Part shown: in pieces, positions 7,414-16,114 of the stretch | Position numbering within the stretch: the first letter of the stretch is position 1 | Layout of the letters: each line of letters begins with the position of its first letter | Source: Peribacillus psychrosaccharolyticus ATCC 23296 | Lineage (GTDB): Bacteria; Bacillota; Bacilli; Bacillales; DSM-1321 | NCBI RefSeq assembly: GCF_000305495.1 | Contig: NZ_AJTN02000007.1 | Span: 1-36,360, forward strand | DNA length: 36,360 nt | Direction of reading: 5' to 3' | Made by a program: the position numbers and the translations under genes | The notes under the pieces: model-generated | What the model was told of the DNA's origin: nothing | Databases searched by the model: none | The model's input: the letters and a program-made list of their open reading frames with translations, nothing else

Positions 7414-8547
7414 ATGCGTATTGGAGTTCCGAAGGAAATAAAAAACAATGAAAATCGAGTAGCAATTACTCCTGCTGGAGTAGTTGCCTTAGTAAAAGCC
7501 GGACATGAAGTATTTATTGAAAAAGATGCAGGCACAGGCAGTAATTTTACTAATGACGGCTACATGACAGCAGGTGCTTTAATAGTAGAAGATGCGCGTA
7601 GTGTATGGGAGAGTTCTGAAATGATTATGAAGGTAAAGGAACCCATCCCCGAAGAATATCAATATTTTCGTAAAGATCTAATCTTATTCACCTATCTCCA
7701 TTTAGCAGCTGATTCTACTTTAACAAAAGCACTAAAAGACAGTGGGGTCTTAGCAATTGCCTATGAAACCGTATCAGTAAATGGAACGCTTCCTTTATTA
7801 ACACCAATGAGTGAAATTGCCGGCAGAATGGCGGCTCAAATCGGCGCTCAGTTCTTGGAAAGACCTAAGGGTGGAAAAGGGATCCTATTAAGCGGAGTTC
7901 CCGGTGTTAAACGGGGGAAAGTCGCAGTAATCGGCGGCGGAGTAGTTGGTACGAACGCAGCGAAAATTGCAATTGGTCTTGGAGCTGACGTGACCATACT
8001 GGATTTGAACCCTGACCGGCTTCGCCAATTAGATGACATTTTTGGCAACCAACTAACAACCTTGATTTCTAATCCTTATAACCTTGCACACGCTGTAGCT
8101 GAATCCGACCTTGTCATCGGTGCCGTATTAATACCAGGTGCAAAGGCACCAAAACTAATTACGGATGAAATGGTAGTGGCCATGTCGCCCGGATCCGTTA
8201 TTATTGATGTTGCTATTGACCAAGGTGGTATCTTTGAATCTGTTGATCACATAACAACTCATGATAATCCCACATATGAAAAGCATGGTGTCGTGCATTA
8301 CGCTGTTGCTAATATGCCTGGAGCTGTTCCACAAACTGCTACTTTGGCATTAACGAATGTGACTGTTCCCTACGCCGTTCAGATAGCTAATAAAGGGGCC
8401 GTTAAAGCCATTCTATCCAATCCAGCCCTTGCCAAGGGAGTTAACGTGGCTAAAGGCAGCATCACCTTTAAAGCGGTAGCAGACGACTTAGGCTATGACT
8501 ACGTCAGCGTAGAAGAAGCCCTTGATAACGAAAATATTAATGTATAA
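7414..8547 (+). CDS. ald: alanine dehydrogenase
   Basis: A 377-aa L-alanine dehydrogenase (L-alanine + NAD+ + water to pyruvate + NADH + ammonium), used for growth on alanine and in Bacillus for sporulation and germination metabolism. Expected substrate residues are in place: Arg15 (ENRVAITP), Lys75 (KVKEP) and His96 (TYLHLA). The NAD-binding glycine motif [12 protein letters not shown] is at about 171-182. Length equals the family norm. GAGGGGG precedes the ATG. Monocistronic, between terminators at 7293-7326 and 8551-8584; likely activated by the PucR-type protein encoded upstream. Confidence 0.97.
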   Translation: MRIGVPKEIKNNENRVAITPAGVVALVKAGHEVFIEKDAGTGSNFTNDGYMTAGALIVEDARSVWESSEMIMKVKEPIPEEYQYFRKDLILFTYLHLAADSTLTKALKDSGVLAIAYETVSVNGTLPLLTPMSEIAGRMAAQIGAQFLERPKGGKGILLSGVPGVKRGKVAVIGGGVVGTNAAKIAIGLGADVTILDLNPDRLRQLDDIFGNQLTTLISNPYNLAHAVAESDLVIGAVLIPGAKAPKLITDEMVVAMSPGSVIIDVAIDQGGIFESVDHITTHDNPTYEKHGVVHYAVANMPGAVPQTATLALTNVTVPYAVQIANKGAVKAILSNPALAKGVNVAKGSITFKAVADDLGYDYVSVEEALDNENINV

Positions 8548-8550
8548 ACA

Positions 8551-8584
8551 AAAAAAGTGCTGATTTTTAAATCGGCACTTTTTT
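8551..8584. terminator. bidirectional terminator between ald and the Eis-type gene
   Basis: A 16-bp stem with one G-U pair (8551-8566 with 8569-8584). A6 on the left and T7 on the right allow termination of ald from one side and of the minus-strand acetyltransferase gene from the other. Confidence 0.85.
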
Positions 8585-8608
8585 TATTTTTTCCTTAGGA
8601 CGCACTTT

Positions 8609-9763
8609 TTAAAAAAAATCGTAAAAGAATGGCATTTGTTCTGGGATCATTGCTGCGAAAGAATGAATCTCCCTATCAGTACCCATTACTTGCTCTAACC
8701 TGTTAAGCGTTTCAATCTTCTTGTATCCAAAAAGTATGGACGATAGCTCATTTATCGTCATCTCTATTCCGGTATCTCTTTTCTCCATTGTTTGTATCTG
8801 CTTATTTTTCAAGATAAAGGTTTTATTATTCCAAGAAGCAAAGCTATCAGTAATCGTCAAAGTCACCGCTTCTCCACTACTGCTCCAGTTAAAAGGATAC
8901 TGATTAATAAATTGTTCTACATCTACGATTCGAACCATAAAATAGGGTGTCACTTTTGCTTTTACCCGTGGTTCTTTAAGCGTATAAAATAATGGATCGT
9001 CCTTATGGGTAGTAATCGTGAGTTTAGCAATCATCGAATCATGCTGACTAATAAAATTCCACAATCCCTTTCTCGCTTCAGCATTCAATGGGACGAATTC
9101 AGCAATCGTCATCTCTCCGCCACTTATTTTGTACAGCATATATCCTGTTGGCCTATGCATAGGATCATAGTAAACAGCCCCAAGATAATCCCGATAAACC
9201 GAGTATGACCACCAGTTAGAATCCCGGACGAGCATACCGCTGAACGAAGAGGCATATTGTTGATAAATATCCTCAATATCTTCATTATGGGACTCTTTCG
9301 TACATCGCTTTATTCGTCCATATACTCGTTCCTGCATGACAAGATTATCGCTATCTATCTCACATATAAGCCGATCACAAAATAATTCCCATCCATACTT
9401 GCGGTAAAAAGGGACTGAAAAAGGATGCAGCATGGAGATACTGAGGCCTCTTTCCCTTATCATGATTAACGTATGATGAAGTAAATCCTTCACATAGCCA
9501 TTTCTCCGATACTCAGGATAAGTAGCAACACCCGCAACCCCCCCCATCTTAAAACGCTTATCTCCTATGTTAATGTTCAGGGGAAGTATATGAAGCTTCG
9601 CAGCGAGCTTTTCTTCATCCAGAATACCTAATACTTGTTGAAAGTCCTTCATTTTTTGCAAGGTGTTTTCTAATCTTTCATCAGAGACCTGATATTGAAA
9701 CGCATATTCAGATAATCGAACAGCTTCTCGATGATAACTCTCTGGCAACTCAATAACCTTCAT
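8609..9763 (-). CDS. Eis-type GNAT N-acetyltransferase with SCP2-like C-terminal domain
   Basis: A 384-aa protein of the Eis family: an N-terminal GNAT domain with the acetyl-CoA loop at about 78-93 (VAGVATYPEYRRNGY), a second degenerate GNAT domain, a C-terminal SCP2-like domain, and an aromatic C-terminus (FFYDFF), which in Eis proteins supplies the catalytic carboxylate. Eis enzymes acetylate amines, including aminoglycosides in mycobacteria; the substrate here is unknown. I place the start at the ATG at 9763, with GGGGTGA just upstream; the ATG at 9769 and a GTG at 9772 are alternatives. The preceding flavin oxidase gene ends 18 bp upstream, so the two probably share a transcript. Confidence 0.88.
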   Translation of the reverse strand: MKVIELPESYHREAVRLSEYAFQYQVSDERLENTLQKMKDFQQVLGILDEEKLAAKLHILPLNINIGDKRFKMGGVAGVATYPEYRRNGYVKDLLHHTLIMIRERGLSISMLHPFSVPFYRKYGWELFCDRLICEIDSDNLVMQERVYGRIKRCTKESHNEDIEDIYQQYASSFSGMLVRDSNWWSYSVYRDYLGAVYYDPMHRPTGYMLYKISGGEMTIAEFVPLNAEARKGLWNFISQHDSMIAKLTITTHKDDPLFYTLKEPRVKAKVTPYFMVRIVDVEQFINQYPFNWSSSGEAVTLTITDSFASWNNKTFILKNKQIQTMEKRDTGIEMTINELSSILFGYKKIETLNRLEQVMGTDREIHSFAAMIPEQMPFFYDFF

Positions 9764-9781
9764 ATACATCACCCCATAACG

Positions 9782-11167
9782 TTATTGTGTAATTAACGTT
9801 TCCTCTGTAAATATTTTTCCTGGATTGAGAATTCCTTTTGGATCCAGCGTATTCTTAATACCGGCCATCACATCATAGGCTTTTCCATGCTCAAGGCGCT
9901 GATACTTAGCCTTTCCTATGCCGACACCATGCTCGCCTGTACATGTACCGCCTGCATTTAGTGCATAGTTAACGATTTCCTCATTTAAACGTTTCGCTTC
10001 AGAAACTTCCTCAGCATTTTTCAAGTCAATCATGAACATGACATGATAATTCCCATCACCGACATGACCAACGATAGCGCCTTCAATACTCGAAGCATCA
10101 ACTTTTTTTCGGGTATCAAGAATAGCTGCTGTTAATCGGTCCAACGGTACACTCGCATCTGTGACCATTAATTTTTTTCCTGGAGACGAGTGAATGAACG
10201 AATAGGCTAGATTATGCCGAGCGCTCCATAATTCACTCCTAGCAATTGAATCCGTTTCAAACTGAATATCCTTACATCCTTGATCGGCAACAATTTCGCG
10301 GGCAAACGCTACATCTTGATTGAGACCAGCTTCATTTCCATGAAACTCTAAAAATAATGTCGGTTTTTCTTCAAAGGATGTGTTAATTGAGCGATTTACT
10401 TGTTTAATAGAAAGGGCATCTACCAATTCTATTCTTGCAATGGGGATGCCAGCCAGCATAATGCCATTAACCGCCTCTACAGCTTGTTCTACCGAAGGAA
10501 ACGTAGCCCTTCCAGCCATAGTAACTTCAGGTATCCCATATACTTTCAGCGTTAATTCAGTAAATACGCCAAGTGTGCCTTCAGATCCAATGAATAATCC
10601 ATTTAAATGTAGTCCTGATGACGACTTCGTTGCTAAACTCCCTGTGTGAATGATATCACCGTTAGCCAGGACAACCTCTAGGTCCCTGACATTATCCCGC
10701 ATTATTCCGTACCTCACTGACGTTGTACCGCTCGCATTGGTTGCGGCCATTCCACCCAACGTTGCATCTGCTCCTGGATCAACGGAAAAGAACAAACCAT
10801 ACTTCTTTAGCTCTTTATTAAGTTGTGACCGTGTAACTCCCGGCTGAACTTTGACAAGAAAATCCCGTTCTCTTATTTCAAGCACTGAATTCATTAATGA
10901 GGTATCCATTGAAATACCGCCGTGTTGCGGAATAACGTGGCCTTCAAGACTAGACCCTAGTCCAAAAGCAATAACCGGTATATCGTTCTCGTTCGCAAAC
11001 TTTAACACCGCGCTGACTTCATCAGCTGACTTCGGAAATATGACCACATCAGGAAGACTCGGCTGGTGATAGGATTCATCCCGGCTATGCTGTTCTAAAA
11101 CCGTTTCATTCACCGTCACTCTATCTTCACTAAGTAAGCGCTTTAACTCATCAATAAATGTAATCAT
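9782..11167 (-). CDS. FAD-linked oxidase, glycolate/D-lactate dehydrogenase type (GlcD-like)
   Basis: A 461-aa flavoprotein of the FAD-binding PCMH/oxidase-C family. The FAD region is at about 40-210, with VIAFGLGSSLEGH, DPGADATLGGMAATNASGT and the GSEGTLGVFTELTL motif. The C-terminal domain carries HVGDGNYHVMF and CTGEHGVGIGK, which in the family bind substrate and metal. It probably oxidises a D-2-hydroxy acid such as D-lactate or glycolate. A GlcE or GlcF partner gene is absent, so a single-subunit D-lactate dehydrogenase is plausible. The start is set to ATG 11167, eight bases after AAAGGTGG, rather than the GTG at 11179 that lies in the binding site. Confidence 0.9.
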   Translation of the reverse strand: MITFIDELKRLLSEDRVTVNETVLEQHSRDESYHQPSLPDVVIFPKSADEVSAVLKFANENDIPVIAFGLGSSLEGHVIPQHGGISMDTSLMNSVLEIRERDFLVKVQPGVTRSQLNKELKKYGLFFSVDPGADATLGGMAATNASGTTSVRYGIMRDNVRDLEVVLANGDIIHTGSLATKSSSGLHLNGLFIGSEGTLGVFTELTLKVYGIPEVTMAGRATFPSVEQAVEAVNGIMLAGIPIARIELVDALSIKQVNRSINTSFEEKPTLFLEFHGNEAGLNQDVAFAREIVADQGCKDIQFETDSIARSELWSARHNLAYSFIHSSPGKKLMVTDASVPLDRLTAAILDTRKKVDASSIEGAIVGHVGDGNYHVMFMIDLKNAEEVSEAKRLNEEIVNYALNAGGTCTGEHGVGIGKAKYQRLEHGKAYDVMAGIKNTLDPKGILNPGKIFTEETLITQ

Positions 11168-11258
11168 ATTCGTTTCCACCTTTCTCTATTTATCTCTATA
11201 ATCATCTTACCTCAATTAAAAGAAATTAAAATAAATCAAAATTTACATTAACAGAAAA

Positions 11259-11285
11259 AAGCTGCCGAGGGTTTCTCGTCAGCTT
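11259..11285 (-). terminator. proC terminator
   Basis: An 11-bp stem with one mismatch (11259-11269 with 11275-11285), followed on the minus strand by a U6 tract (A6 at 11255-11260). It lies just after the proC stop. Confidence 0.75.
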
Positions 11286-11293
11286 AATGGCCA

Positions 11294-12103
11294 TTATTTA
11301 TTTCCCATCTCTTTATTTTTATCTGTACAAGCTTTCATTGCTTCTAATACCGACTTCCTGAAGCCAGACGATTCAAGCGCAGCCACTGCTTCGATTGTCG
11401 AACCTCCTGGCGTACAAACATCGTCTTTCAAAGCACCTGGATGCTTACCTGTTTCAAGTACCATCTTAGCAGCGCCTAACACAGCCTGCGCGGCCATTTT
11501 ATAAGCATCTTTTCGAGGTATACCATCTCTAACTCCACCATCAGCCAAAGCTTCGATGAACATATATACATAGGCCGGCGATGAACCGCTAATTGCTGGA
11601 ACAGCATCCATCGAGTGTTCCTGAAACACTTGCGTCTTCCCAAAACTGTTCATTAATTCAAGCACCTCAGCTAAATCTTTTTCGGTGACGGAAGAATTGG
11701 GACTCAGTGCAGTCATACCCTCTCCGACGAGGGAAGGCGTATTCGGCATCGTTCTAATGACCTTAATCTTCCTTCCAAACGATGTTTCAACTTGTTTAAT
11801 ACTGATGCCAGCAGCAATAGTAATGATGATTACCTCTGATTTTACTGCATTTTTTATTTGCTCAATCACGGCAGGATAGAGCGACGGGTGCACCGCTAAG
11901 AAAAGATAATCAGCAAAGCTTGCTACTTCCTGATTGTCTAGTGATCCTAAAATATGATATGTATCAATTAACTTCGTGAGTGAACCTTCTGTCGCCGTAC
12001 TTGCTTTGATTTGCTCAGGCAAGACGATTCTTTTACCAATCATCCCTTCAATCATGGCCTGAGCCATTCTTCCTCCACCAATAAATCCAATATTCTTTTC
12101 CAT
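11294..12103 (-). CDS. proC: pyrroline-5-carboxylate reductase
   Basis: A 269-aa enzyme for the last step of proline synthesis (1-pyrroline-5-carboxylate + NAD(P)H to L-proline). The N-terminal Rossmann motif GFIGGGRMAQAM is at 6-17, and the C-terminal signature includes SGSSPAYVYMFIEALADGG and TPGGSTIEAVAALE, typical of P5C reductase dimers. The ATG follows GGAAGTGG. Single gene with a terminator at 11259-11285. B. subtilis has several paralogues (ProG, ProH, ProI), so which role this copy has is not clear; no proA or proB lies nearby. Confidence 0.95.
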   Translation of the reverse strand: MEKNIGFIGGGRMAQAMIEGMIGKRIVLPEQIKASTATEGSLTKLIDTYHILGSLDNQEVASFADYLFLAVHPSLYPAVIEQIKNAVKSEVIIITIAAGISIKQVETSFGRKIKVIRTMPNTPSLVGEGMTALSPNSSVTEKDLAEVLELMNSFGKTQVFQEHSMDAVPAISGSSPAYVYMFIEALADGGVRDGIPRKDAYKMAAQAVLGAAKMVLETGKHPGALKDDVCTPGGSTIEAVAALESSGFRKSVLEAMKACTDKNKEMGNK

Positions 12104-12438
12104 TTAATCCACTTCCCATATGTTCTTGACGTCTATGTCATTATATATAAAAGTCAGGAAAAAACCGAATGATATATAATCAGCACGGCCAAGGGGGGAT
12201 TTTCCTGCTTTCAGCTACTATATTTGCATTATTCCCGTCTCACATGTGCTTATTCCCGTCTGCGTCCTCGGTAATCCCGTCTGATGATACGCTATTCCCG
12301 TCCGAAGGAGCATTATTCCCGTCTGCGTTCATTACCAGGACGTATATAAAATGAAGGTATCTTAAAAATATTGATGTTTTTAACAACTGCACTTGGGGAA
12401 TTTTAAGAGAAGAACTTGTTACAAGAGGAGGAAGCATC
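12104..12438. other. intergenic region upstream of the glycosylase gene, holding the 21-bp array
   Basis: 335 bp without a convincing gene. AAGGGGGG at 12191-12198 looks like a ribosome binding site, but no normal start codon follows at the right distance. The central part is the phased repeat array (12226-12330). Overlapping ORFs on both strands (12169-12354 plus, 12240-12437 minus) exist mainly because the 21-bp unit is a multiple of three. Confidence 0.5.
12226..12330 (+). repeat. five copies of an ATTCCCGTC(T) motif at exact 21-bp spacing
   Basis: CCCGTC occurs at 12234, 12255, 12276, 12297 and 12318, each exactly 21 bp from the next. The core TATTCCCGTCT is conserved and the 10 or so bases between cores vary; copies 1 and 5 share 15 bases. 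On the plus strand one frame reads LFPS every seven residues; on the minus strand a frame reads DGN/SDG every seven. Twenty-one bp is also two helical turns, putting every core on the same face of the DNA. Both readings remain open. Confidence 0.8.
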
Positions 12439-13032
12439 TTGATAAACGATTTACCAGCACCATTGCCTGAGGAGTTCTTTCAGCTGCCTACGCTCGAACT
12501 TGCGCAGGAGTTACTCGGCTGTCTATTAATCAAGACCACGCCAGAAGGCACTGCATCCGGATACATTGTTGAAACGGAAGCTTATAAGGGACCTTTAGAC
12601 CGTGCTGCTCATAGCTTTGGGAACCGAAGGACAAAGCGGACAGAAATCATGTTTGGAAAAGCAGGTCTCATTTATACGTATAAGATGCACACTCATACAC
12701 TGGTAAATGTCGTAAGCAGTGTGGAGGACGTTCCGGAGGCCATTTTAATACGGGCAGTCGAGCCATTTAGCGGGATTCCGCTTATGCATGAACGACGAGG
12801 ATTACCCGATCTGGTTAAACTAACAAGCGGACCAGGTAAATTAACTAAGGCACTTGGGATTACGATGAATGATTATGGTGGATCTTTTACAGAACCACCA
12901 CTCTATATTGCTCCAGGCAACAAACCAGAATCTATTCAATGCGGCCCGCGGATAGGTATTGGTAATTCAGGAGAAGCCGTTGCTTACCCGTGGCGATATT
13001 GGGTTACAGGCAATCCCTTTGTTTCGCGTTAA
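12439..13032 (+). CDS. DNA-3-methyladenine glycosylase (AAG/MPG family, YxlJ type)
   Basis: A 197-aa monofunctional base-excision glycosylase that removes 3-methyladenine and related alkylated or deaminated purines, leaving abasic sites. Family motifs: ELAQELLGCLL (about 20-30), the catalytic-loop VETEAYKGPLDRAAHS with its Glu, RTEIMFG, the intercalating-loop region YTYKMHTHTLVNVV, AILIRAVEP and LTSGPGKLTKALGI. The start codon is TTG at 12439, set by AGAGGAGG seven bases upstream; the N-terminus then matches the family length. It faces an SRAP gene with only 6 bp between the two stop codons. Confidence 0.94.
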   Translation: MINDLPAPLPEEFFQLPTLELAQELLGCLLIKTTPEGTASGYIVETEAYKGPLDRAAHSFGNRRTKRTEIMFGKAGLIYTYKMHTHTLVNVVSSVEDVPEAILIRAVEPFSGIPLMHERRGLPDLVKLTSGPGKLTKALGITMNDYGGSFTEPPLYIAPGNKPESIQCGPRIGIGNSGEAVAYPWRYWVTGNPFVSR

Positions 13033-13038
13033 GTTTTT

Positions 13039-13704
13039 TTATAAAGAATTAAGTATTTCCTGTCCCTCATTCCTTGCGTTGTTAACAAAAGAGCTTATTG
13101 GATAGGCATTCATAAACGCTGCGTCGTACGGTACCATTATTTTTTTTAACTCAGCTGTTTCTGTAACGTCTTCGTCAAGCCAAATTTTTTCATTTTCCTG
13201 TGTTAAAATGACGGGCATGCGATCATGAATCCCTTCCATTAGTTCATTTGCCTCTGTGGTAATAATGGTACATGTCCGAATAACTTCCGATCCGTTTCCC
13301 CACTCATCATATAAGCCGGCAAAAGCAAATGGCTCTTTATTACTTAAATGAATATGATACGGCTGCTTCTGACTACCTTCTTTTTTCCATTCATAAAATC
13401 CATCAGCGGCAATTAAGCAGCGCTTCCTCTTCAATAACCCTTTAAAAGAAGGCTTAATATCAATGGTCTCCGCTCGTGCATTAATCATTTTATAGCCTAT
13501 TTTAGGATCCTTAGCCCAGTTCGGGATTAATCCCCACCGAAGTACGGCCAACTTACGTTTATTTTTTTCCGATATTACCACAGTTATATTTTGACCGGGA
13601 GCAATATTATAACGCGGTTCTACCATTAATCCCTCCTGTTCGATTGCTTGAAAACGTTCCGCAATTACCTGAAGTTCAGAAAACAAATTATATCTTCCAC
13701 ACAT
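13039..13704 (-). CDS. SRAP-domain protein (YedK/HMCES type abasic-site protection)
   Basis: A 221-aa SRAP protein, which forms a covalent thiazolidine link to abasic sites in single-stranded DNA. The start must be ATG 13704, because the second residue, Cys2 (MCGRYN), is the nucleophile and AAGGAGGTGA lies just before it; the longer ORF upstream would bury this cysteine. Asn75 (KMINARAE), Glu105 (DGFYEWK) and His160 (GIHDRMP) fall at the same numbers as the catalytic residues of E. coli YedK as I recall them. It is convergent with the glycosylase gene, whose product makes abasic sites. Confidence 0.94.
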   Translation of the reverse strand: MCGRYNLFSELQVIAERFQAIEQEGLMVEPRYNIAPGQNITVVISEKNKRKLAVLRWGLIPNWAKDPKIGYKMINARAETIDIKPSFKGLLKRKRCLIAADGFYEWKKEGSQKQPYHIHLSNKEPFAFAGLYDEWGNGSEVIRTCTIITTEANELMEGIHDRMPVILTQENEKIWLDEDVTETAELKKIMVPYDAAFMNAYPISSFVNNARNEGQEILNSL

Positions 13705-13745
13705 ACACTTCACCTCCTTCTTATTTTCCCCCGCCAAGCAGTCCG

Positions 13746-14596
13746 TTACACACTAACTTTAAATGAAACCAGCTTCATCTCTTCATGAAAACCTGATTTT
13801 TTATAAAGATTGATTGCTGCAGCATTATTTACATTTACACATAAAGAAACCTCAGTACATTCATGTTTTCATACAAATAAGTCAAGCCTGCCTGTACGAG
13901 TTTTTTTCCTAGACCTTTTTTTTGATGCTCCCTTTCCACGGCAATAAACTCAAGGTTTCCTTCCTGAAACACACTATCTCCCTCAAGGTAAACATAGCCC
14001 TGAATAGACTGACCACCATCTGGGATAATTAACAGCCGCTTCTCTTCACTTAAATTGGAAATCATATCCGCACCCGTGAGATAAGTTTCTGGAAATAACT
14101 CGTTGTGCAGTTTAATGACTTCTTCGTAAAATGGAGGCGATATTTCTTCAAGAATCTCTCCATTGGTTACTTCTGTTTTGCTGACCAAGATTTGATGCTT
14201 GCCTGTTTCCTTCGCATTTAGGGATTCCATCCACCTAATTCCTTTTTTATTCTCTTCATGATAAAAAGCAAAATACGTATCTATTTTTTTACTTTCCGTT
14301 TTTTTCATAAATTCATTCCAAAGCATGCTCGTCTGTTCAGTCCAGTGATCTGAGTTTAAAATGAATGGACCCCAGATTTCTGCTGATTGTTTTTTACGAT
14401 CAACATCAAAACCAAGCGCAGCAATAAGTTGTTTGTTTTCAGATATGACGATAAAAGAATCTTCAAGTTCAAGGTCAGAAAAGTCTTCCTCAAGTGTTTT
14501 TTGGATTTCTTTCCTATCACTCCCACAATAGCCTGTATGGTTCTTTGGTTGACTATTTACGTCCGCAATAAAGGCAGACAACTCTTCGATATTCAT
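13746..14596 (-). pseudogene. GNAT N-acetyltransferase gene with a 3' frameshift
   Basis: The uninterrupted frame (from ATG 14596, set by AAGGAGG, to a stop at 13835) encodes 253 aa: a degenerate N-terminal GNAT-like half, then a typical GNAT half with the acetyl-CoA motif VEREHQKKGLGKKL. It ends abruptly in NVLRFLYV. The adjacent frame continues in place with TEVSLCVNVNNAAAINLYKK, then SGFHEEMKLVSFKVSV, stopping at 13746-13748. That is exactly the normal GNAT ending. One missing base near 13856-13858 (GTACTGAG where GTAACTGAG would restore the frame) explains it. Restored length would be about 283 aa. Either a real recent lesion or a sequencing error; substrate unknown. Confidence 0.82.
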
Positions 14597-14739
14597 CAAT
14601 ATGCCCTCCTTGAACAATTTATTAAGTCAATCATAACAAAATTAAGTGCTTTATACCCAAATTTGTAAATTAATAGATACTAAATGGATTCTTTTGCTAT
14701 AATAAGAATATTGTTCAATTTACGTCTGGAGTTGTCCAA

Positions 14740-15918
14740 ATGAGAGATGCCTATCGGAAAAATTATTTTGATACAAACTTATTGTTTATTATTTTCTTAT
14801 TCATGATTATTAGTTGTTTTTCTATATATAGTTCAGAAAAATACCTACCTGATCCACCAAACCATTACGCATTCAAACAAGTTCGCTGGTACTTCATTGG
14901 GATTGTTTTATCAGCTTGTGTATACGTGCTGGATTTTGAACAAATCAAGAAAATCTCTCTGTTTTCCTATGTATCTGGGATTCTTATTTTGATTGCCCTC
15001 CATTTTGCACCTGAAAGCATAGCGCATAAAATAAAGGGAGCGAAATCGTGGTTTTCCGTTCCTGGTTTTTGGCTCTATTCAGCCTTCAGAGTTTATGAAA
15101 ATATTTTTAATATTTTTTTGGCTAAAATCATCGTAGATCACAATAAAAAATACGTAGACCGGTCACTGAAGACTGATTTCCGTTTAATTTTTAAAGTATT
15201 TTCTGCAACGTCGATTCCTTTAGGGTTAATTTTATTGCAGCCTGATGCTGGAACTGGAATGGTCATAATGGTTATATTGATTGGCATGTTATTTTTGTCA
15301 GGTATACACTGGAAAATTGTTGGTTTATTAGGGGTGCTCGGTTCATCCATACTAGGTGTTCTGGTCCTGATTTATACAAAAGCCCCTGACCTTTTATTGC
15401 TTTTTTTGGATAAATATCAATTAGAGCGGATCCATTCTTGGCTCGACCCCTTTCAATATAAGGGGGATATCGGTTATCAACTTTCGCAATCTATTCTTGC
15501 TATCGGATCAGGAACAATGTATGGGAAGGGCTATTATAGCGGGCAAGTCTATATCCCTGAGGCGCATTCCGACTTTATCTTTACCACTATTGGTGAAGAA
15601 TATGGATTTCTCGGTGGAAGTGTAGTCATAACCCTGTACTTTATTTTAATCTATCGTATTGTAGCAATCGCTCTGCTCAATAAAGGTTCTTATGAAAACC
15701 TTATTGCTGCTGGCGTGGTCTCCATGCTTACCTTCCATATCTTTGAAAACATTGGAATGGTAATGGGTCTCGTCCCCATTACCGGTATACCACTGCCGCT
15801 GCTAAGCTATGGAGGCAGTTCCATTTTAGGTACATTAATTGCGTTAAGTTTGATTCTCAATATATCTGCGAAAACGAAAAAATATATGTTTGAACAAGAC
15901 TCCACTCGTGATTTATAA
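14740..15918 (+). CDS. RodA/FtsW/SpoVE family SEDS peptidoglycan polymerase, with two compensating frameshifts
   Basis: A 392-aa polytopic SEDS protein (lipid II polymerase of elongation, division or spore cortex). About ten membrane segments, the catalytic-Asp motif AHSDFIFTTIGEEYGFLGG, and the C-terminal signature VPITGIPLPLLSYGGSS are present; RodA-like is the best guess. The segment after GAKSWFSVPGF reads WLYSAFRVYENIFNI. Shifting frame at the T5 run 15066-15070 gives GSIQPSEFMKIFLIFF, the canonical QPSEF motif, and the original frame resumes after the T7 run at 15113-15119. So one base appears extra and one missing, about 45 bp apart. TCTGGAG precedes the ATG. Confidence 0.87.
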   Translation: MRDAYRKNYFDTNLLFIIFLFMIISCFSIYSSEKYLPDPPNHYAFKQVRWYFIGIVLSACVYVLDFEQIKKISLFSYVSGILILIALHFAPESIAHKIKGAKSWFSVPGFWLYSAFRVYENIFNIFLAKIIVDHNKKYVDRSLKTDFRLIFKVFSATSIPLGLILLQPDAGTGMVIMVILIGMLFLSGIHWKIVGLLGVLGSSILGVLVLIYTKAPDLLLLFLDKYQLERIHSWLDPFQYKGDIGYQLSQSILAIGSGTMYGKGYYSGQVYIPEAHSDFIFTTIGEEYGFLGGSVVITLYFILIYRIVAIALLNKGSYENLIAAGVVSMLTFHIFENIGMVMGLVPITGIPLPLLSYGGSSILGTLIALSLILNISAKTKKYMFEQDSTRDL

Positions 15919-15930
15919 AACAGAACAAAA

Positions 15931-15964
15931 GCAGCTGGCCACGAGGGGTTAGCTGCCTTTTTTT
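15931..15964 (+). terminator. terminator of the SEDS-family gene
   Basis: Stem GCAGCTGGCC (15931-15940) pairs with 15947-15956, including two G-U pairs, and is followed by CTTTTTTT. Confidence 0.75.
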
Positions 15965-16088
15965 GAAATTCTACTACTTTTTAAATCCCGTAATGGTTCA
16001 TTACCTTTTCCCTATACCTTTTCCCCACTATTAGAAACCAACCTTCTGATCCTTTCAACACGAAGAGATTCCTTTGGGACCCAAAAGA

Positions 16089-16113
16089 AAAACCAGCTTT
16101 CACAGCTGGTTTT
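16089..16113 (-). terminator. yhbH terminator
   Basis: A perfect 10-bp stem, AAAACCAGCT (16089-16098) with 16104-16113, 5-nt loop, directly after the yhbH stop; U-rich on the minus-strand side. Confidence 0.8.
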
Positions 16114-16114
16114 T

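Noticed and set aside
12169-12437. Overlapping ORFs on both strands over the 21-bp array, possible LFPS or DGN repeat proteins
   Set aside because: A 21-bp period keeps all frames open by itself; start signals are poor. Kept as a finding about the array, not called as genes.
16018-16088. Possible element between the SEDS gene and yhbH
   Set aside because: Only AT-rich sequence with no repeat, hairpin or ORF beyond the two terminators.
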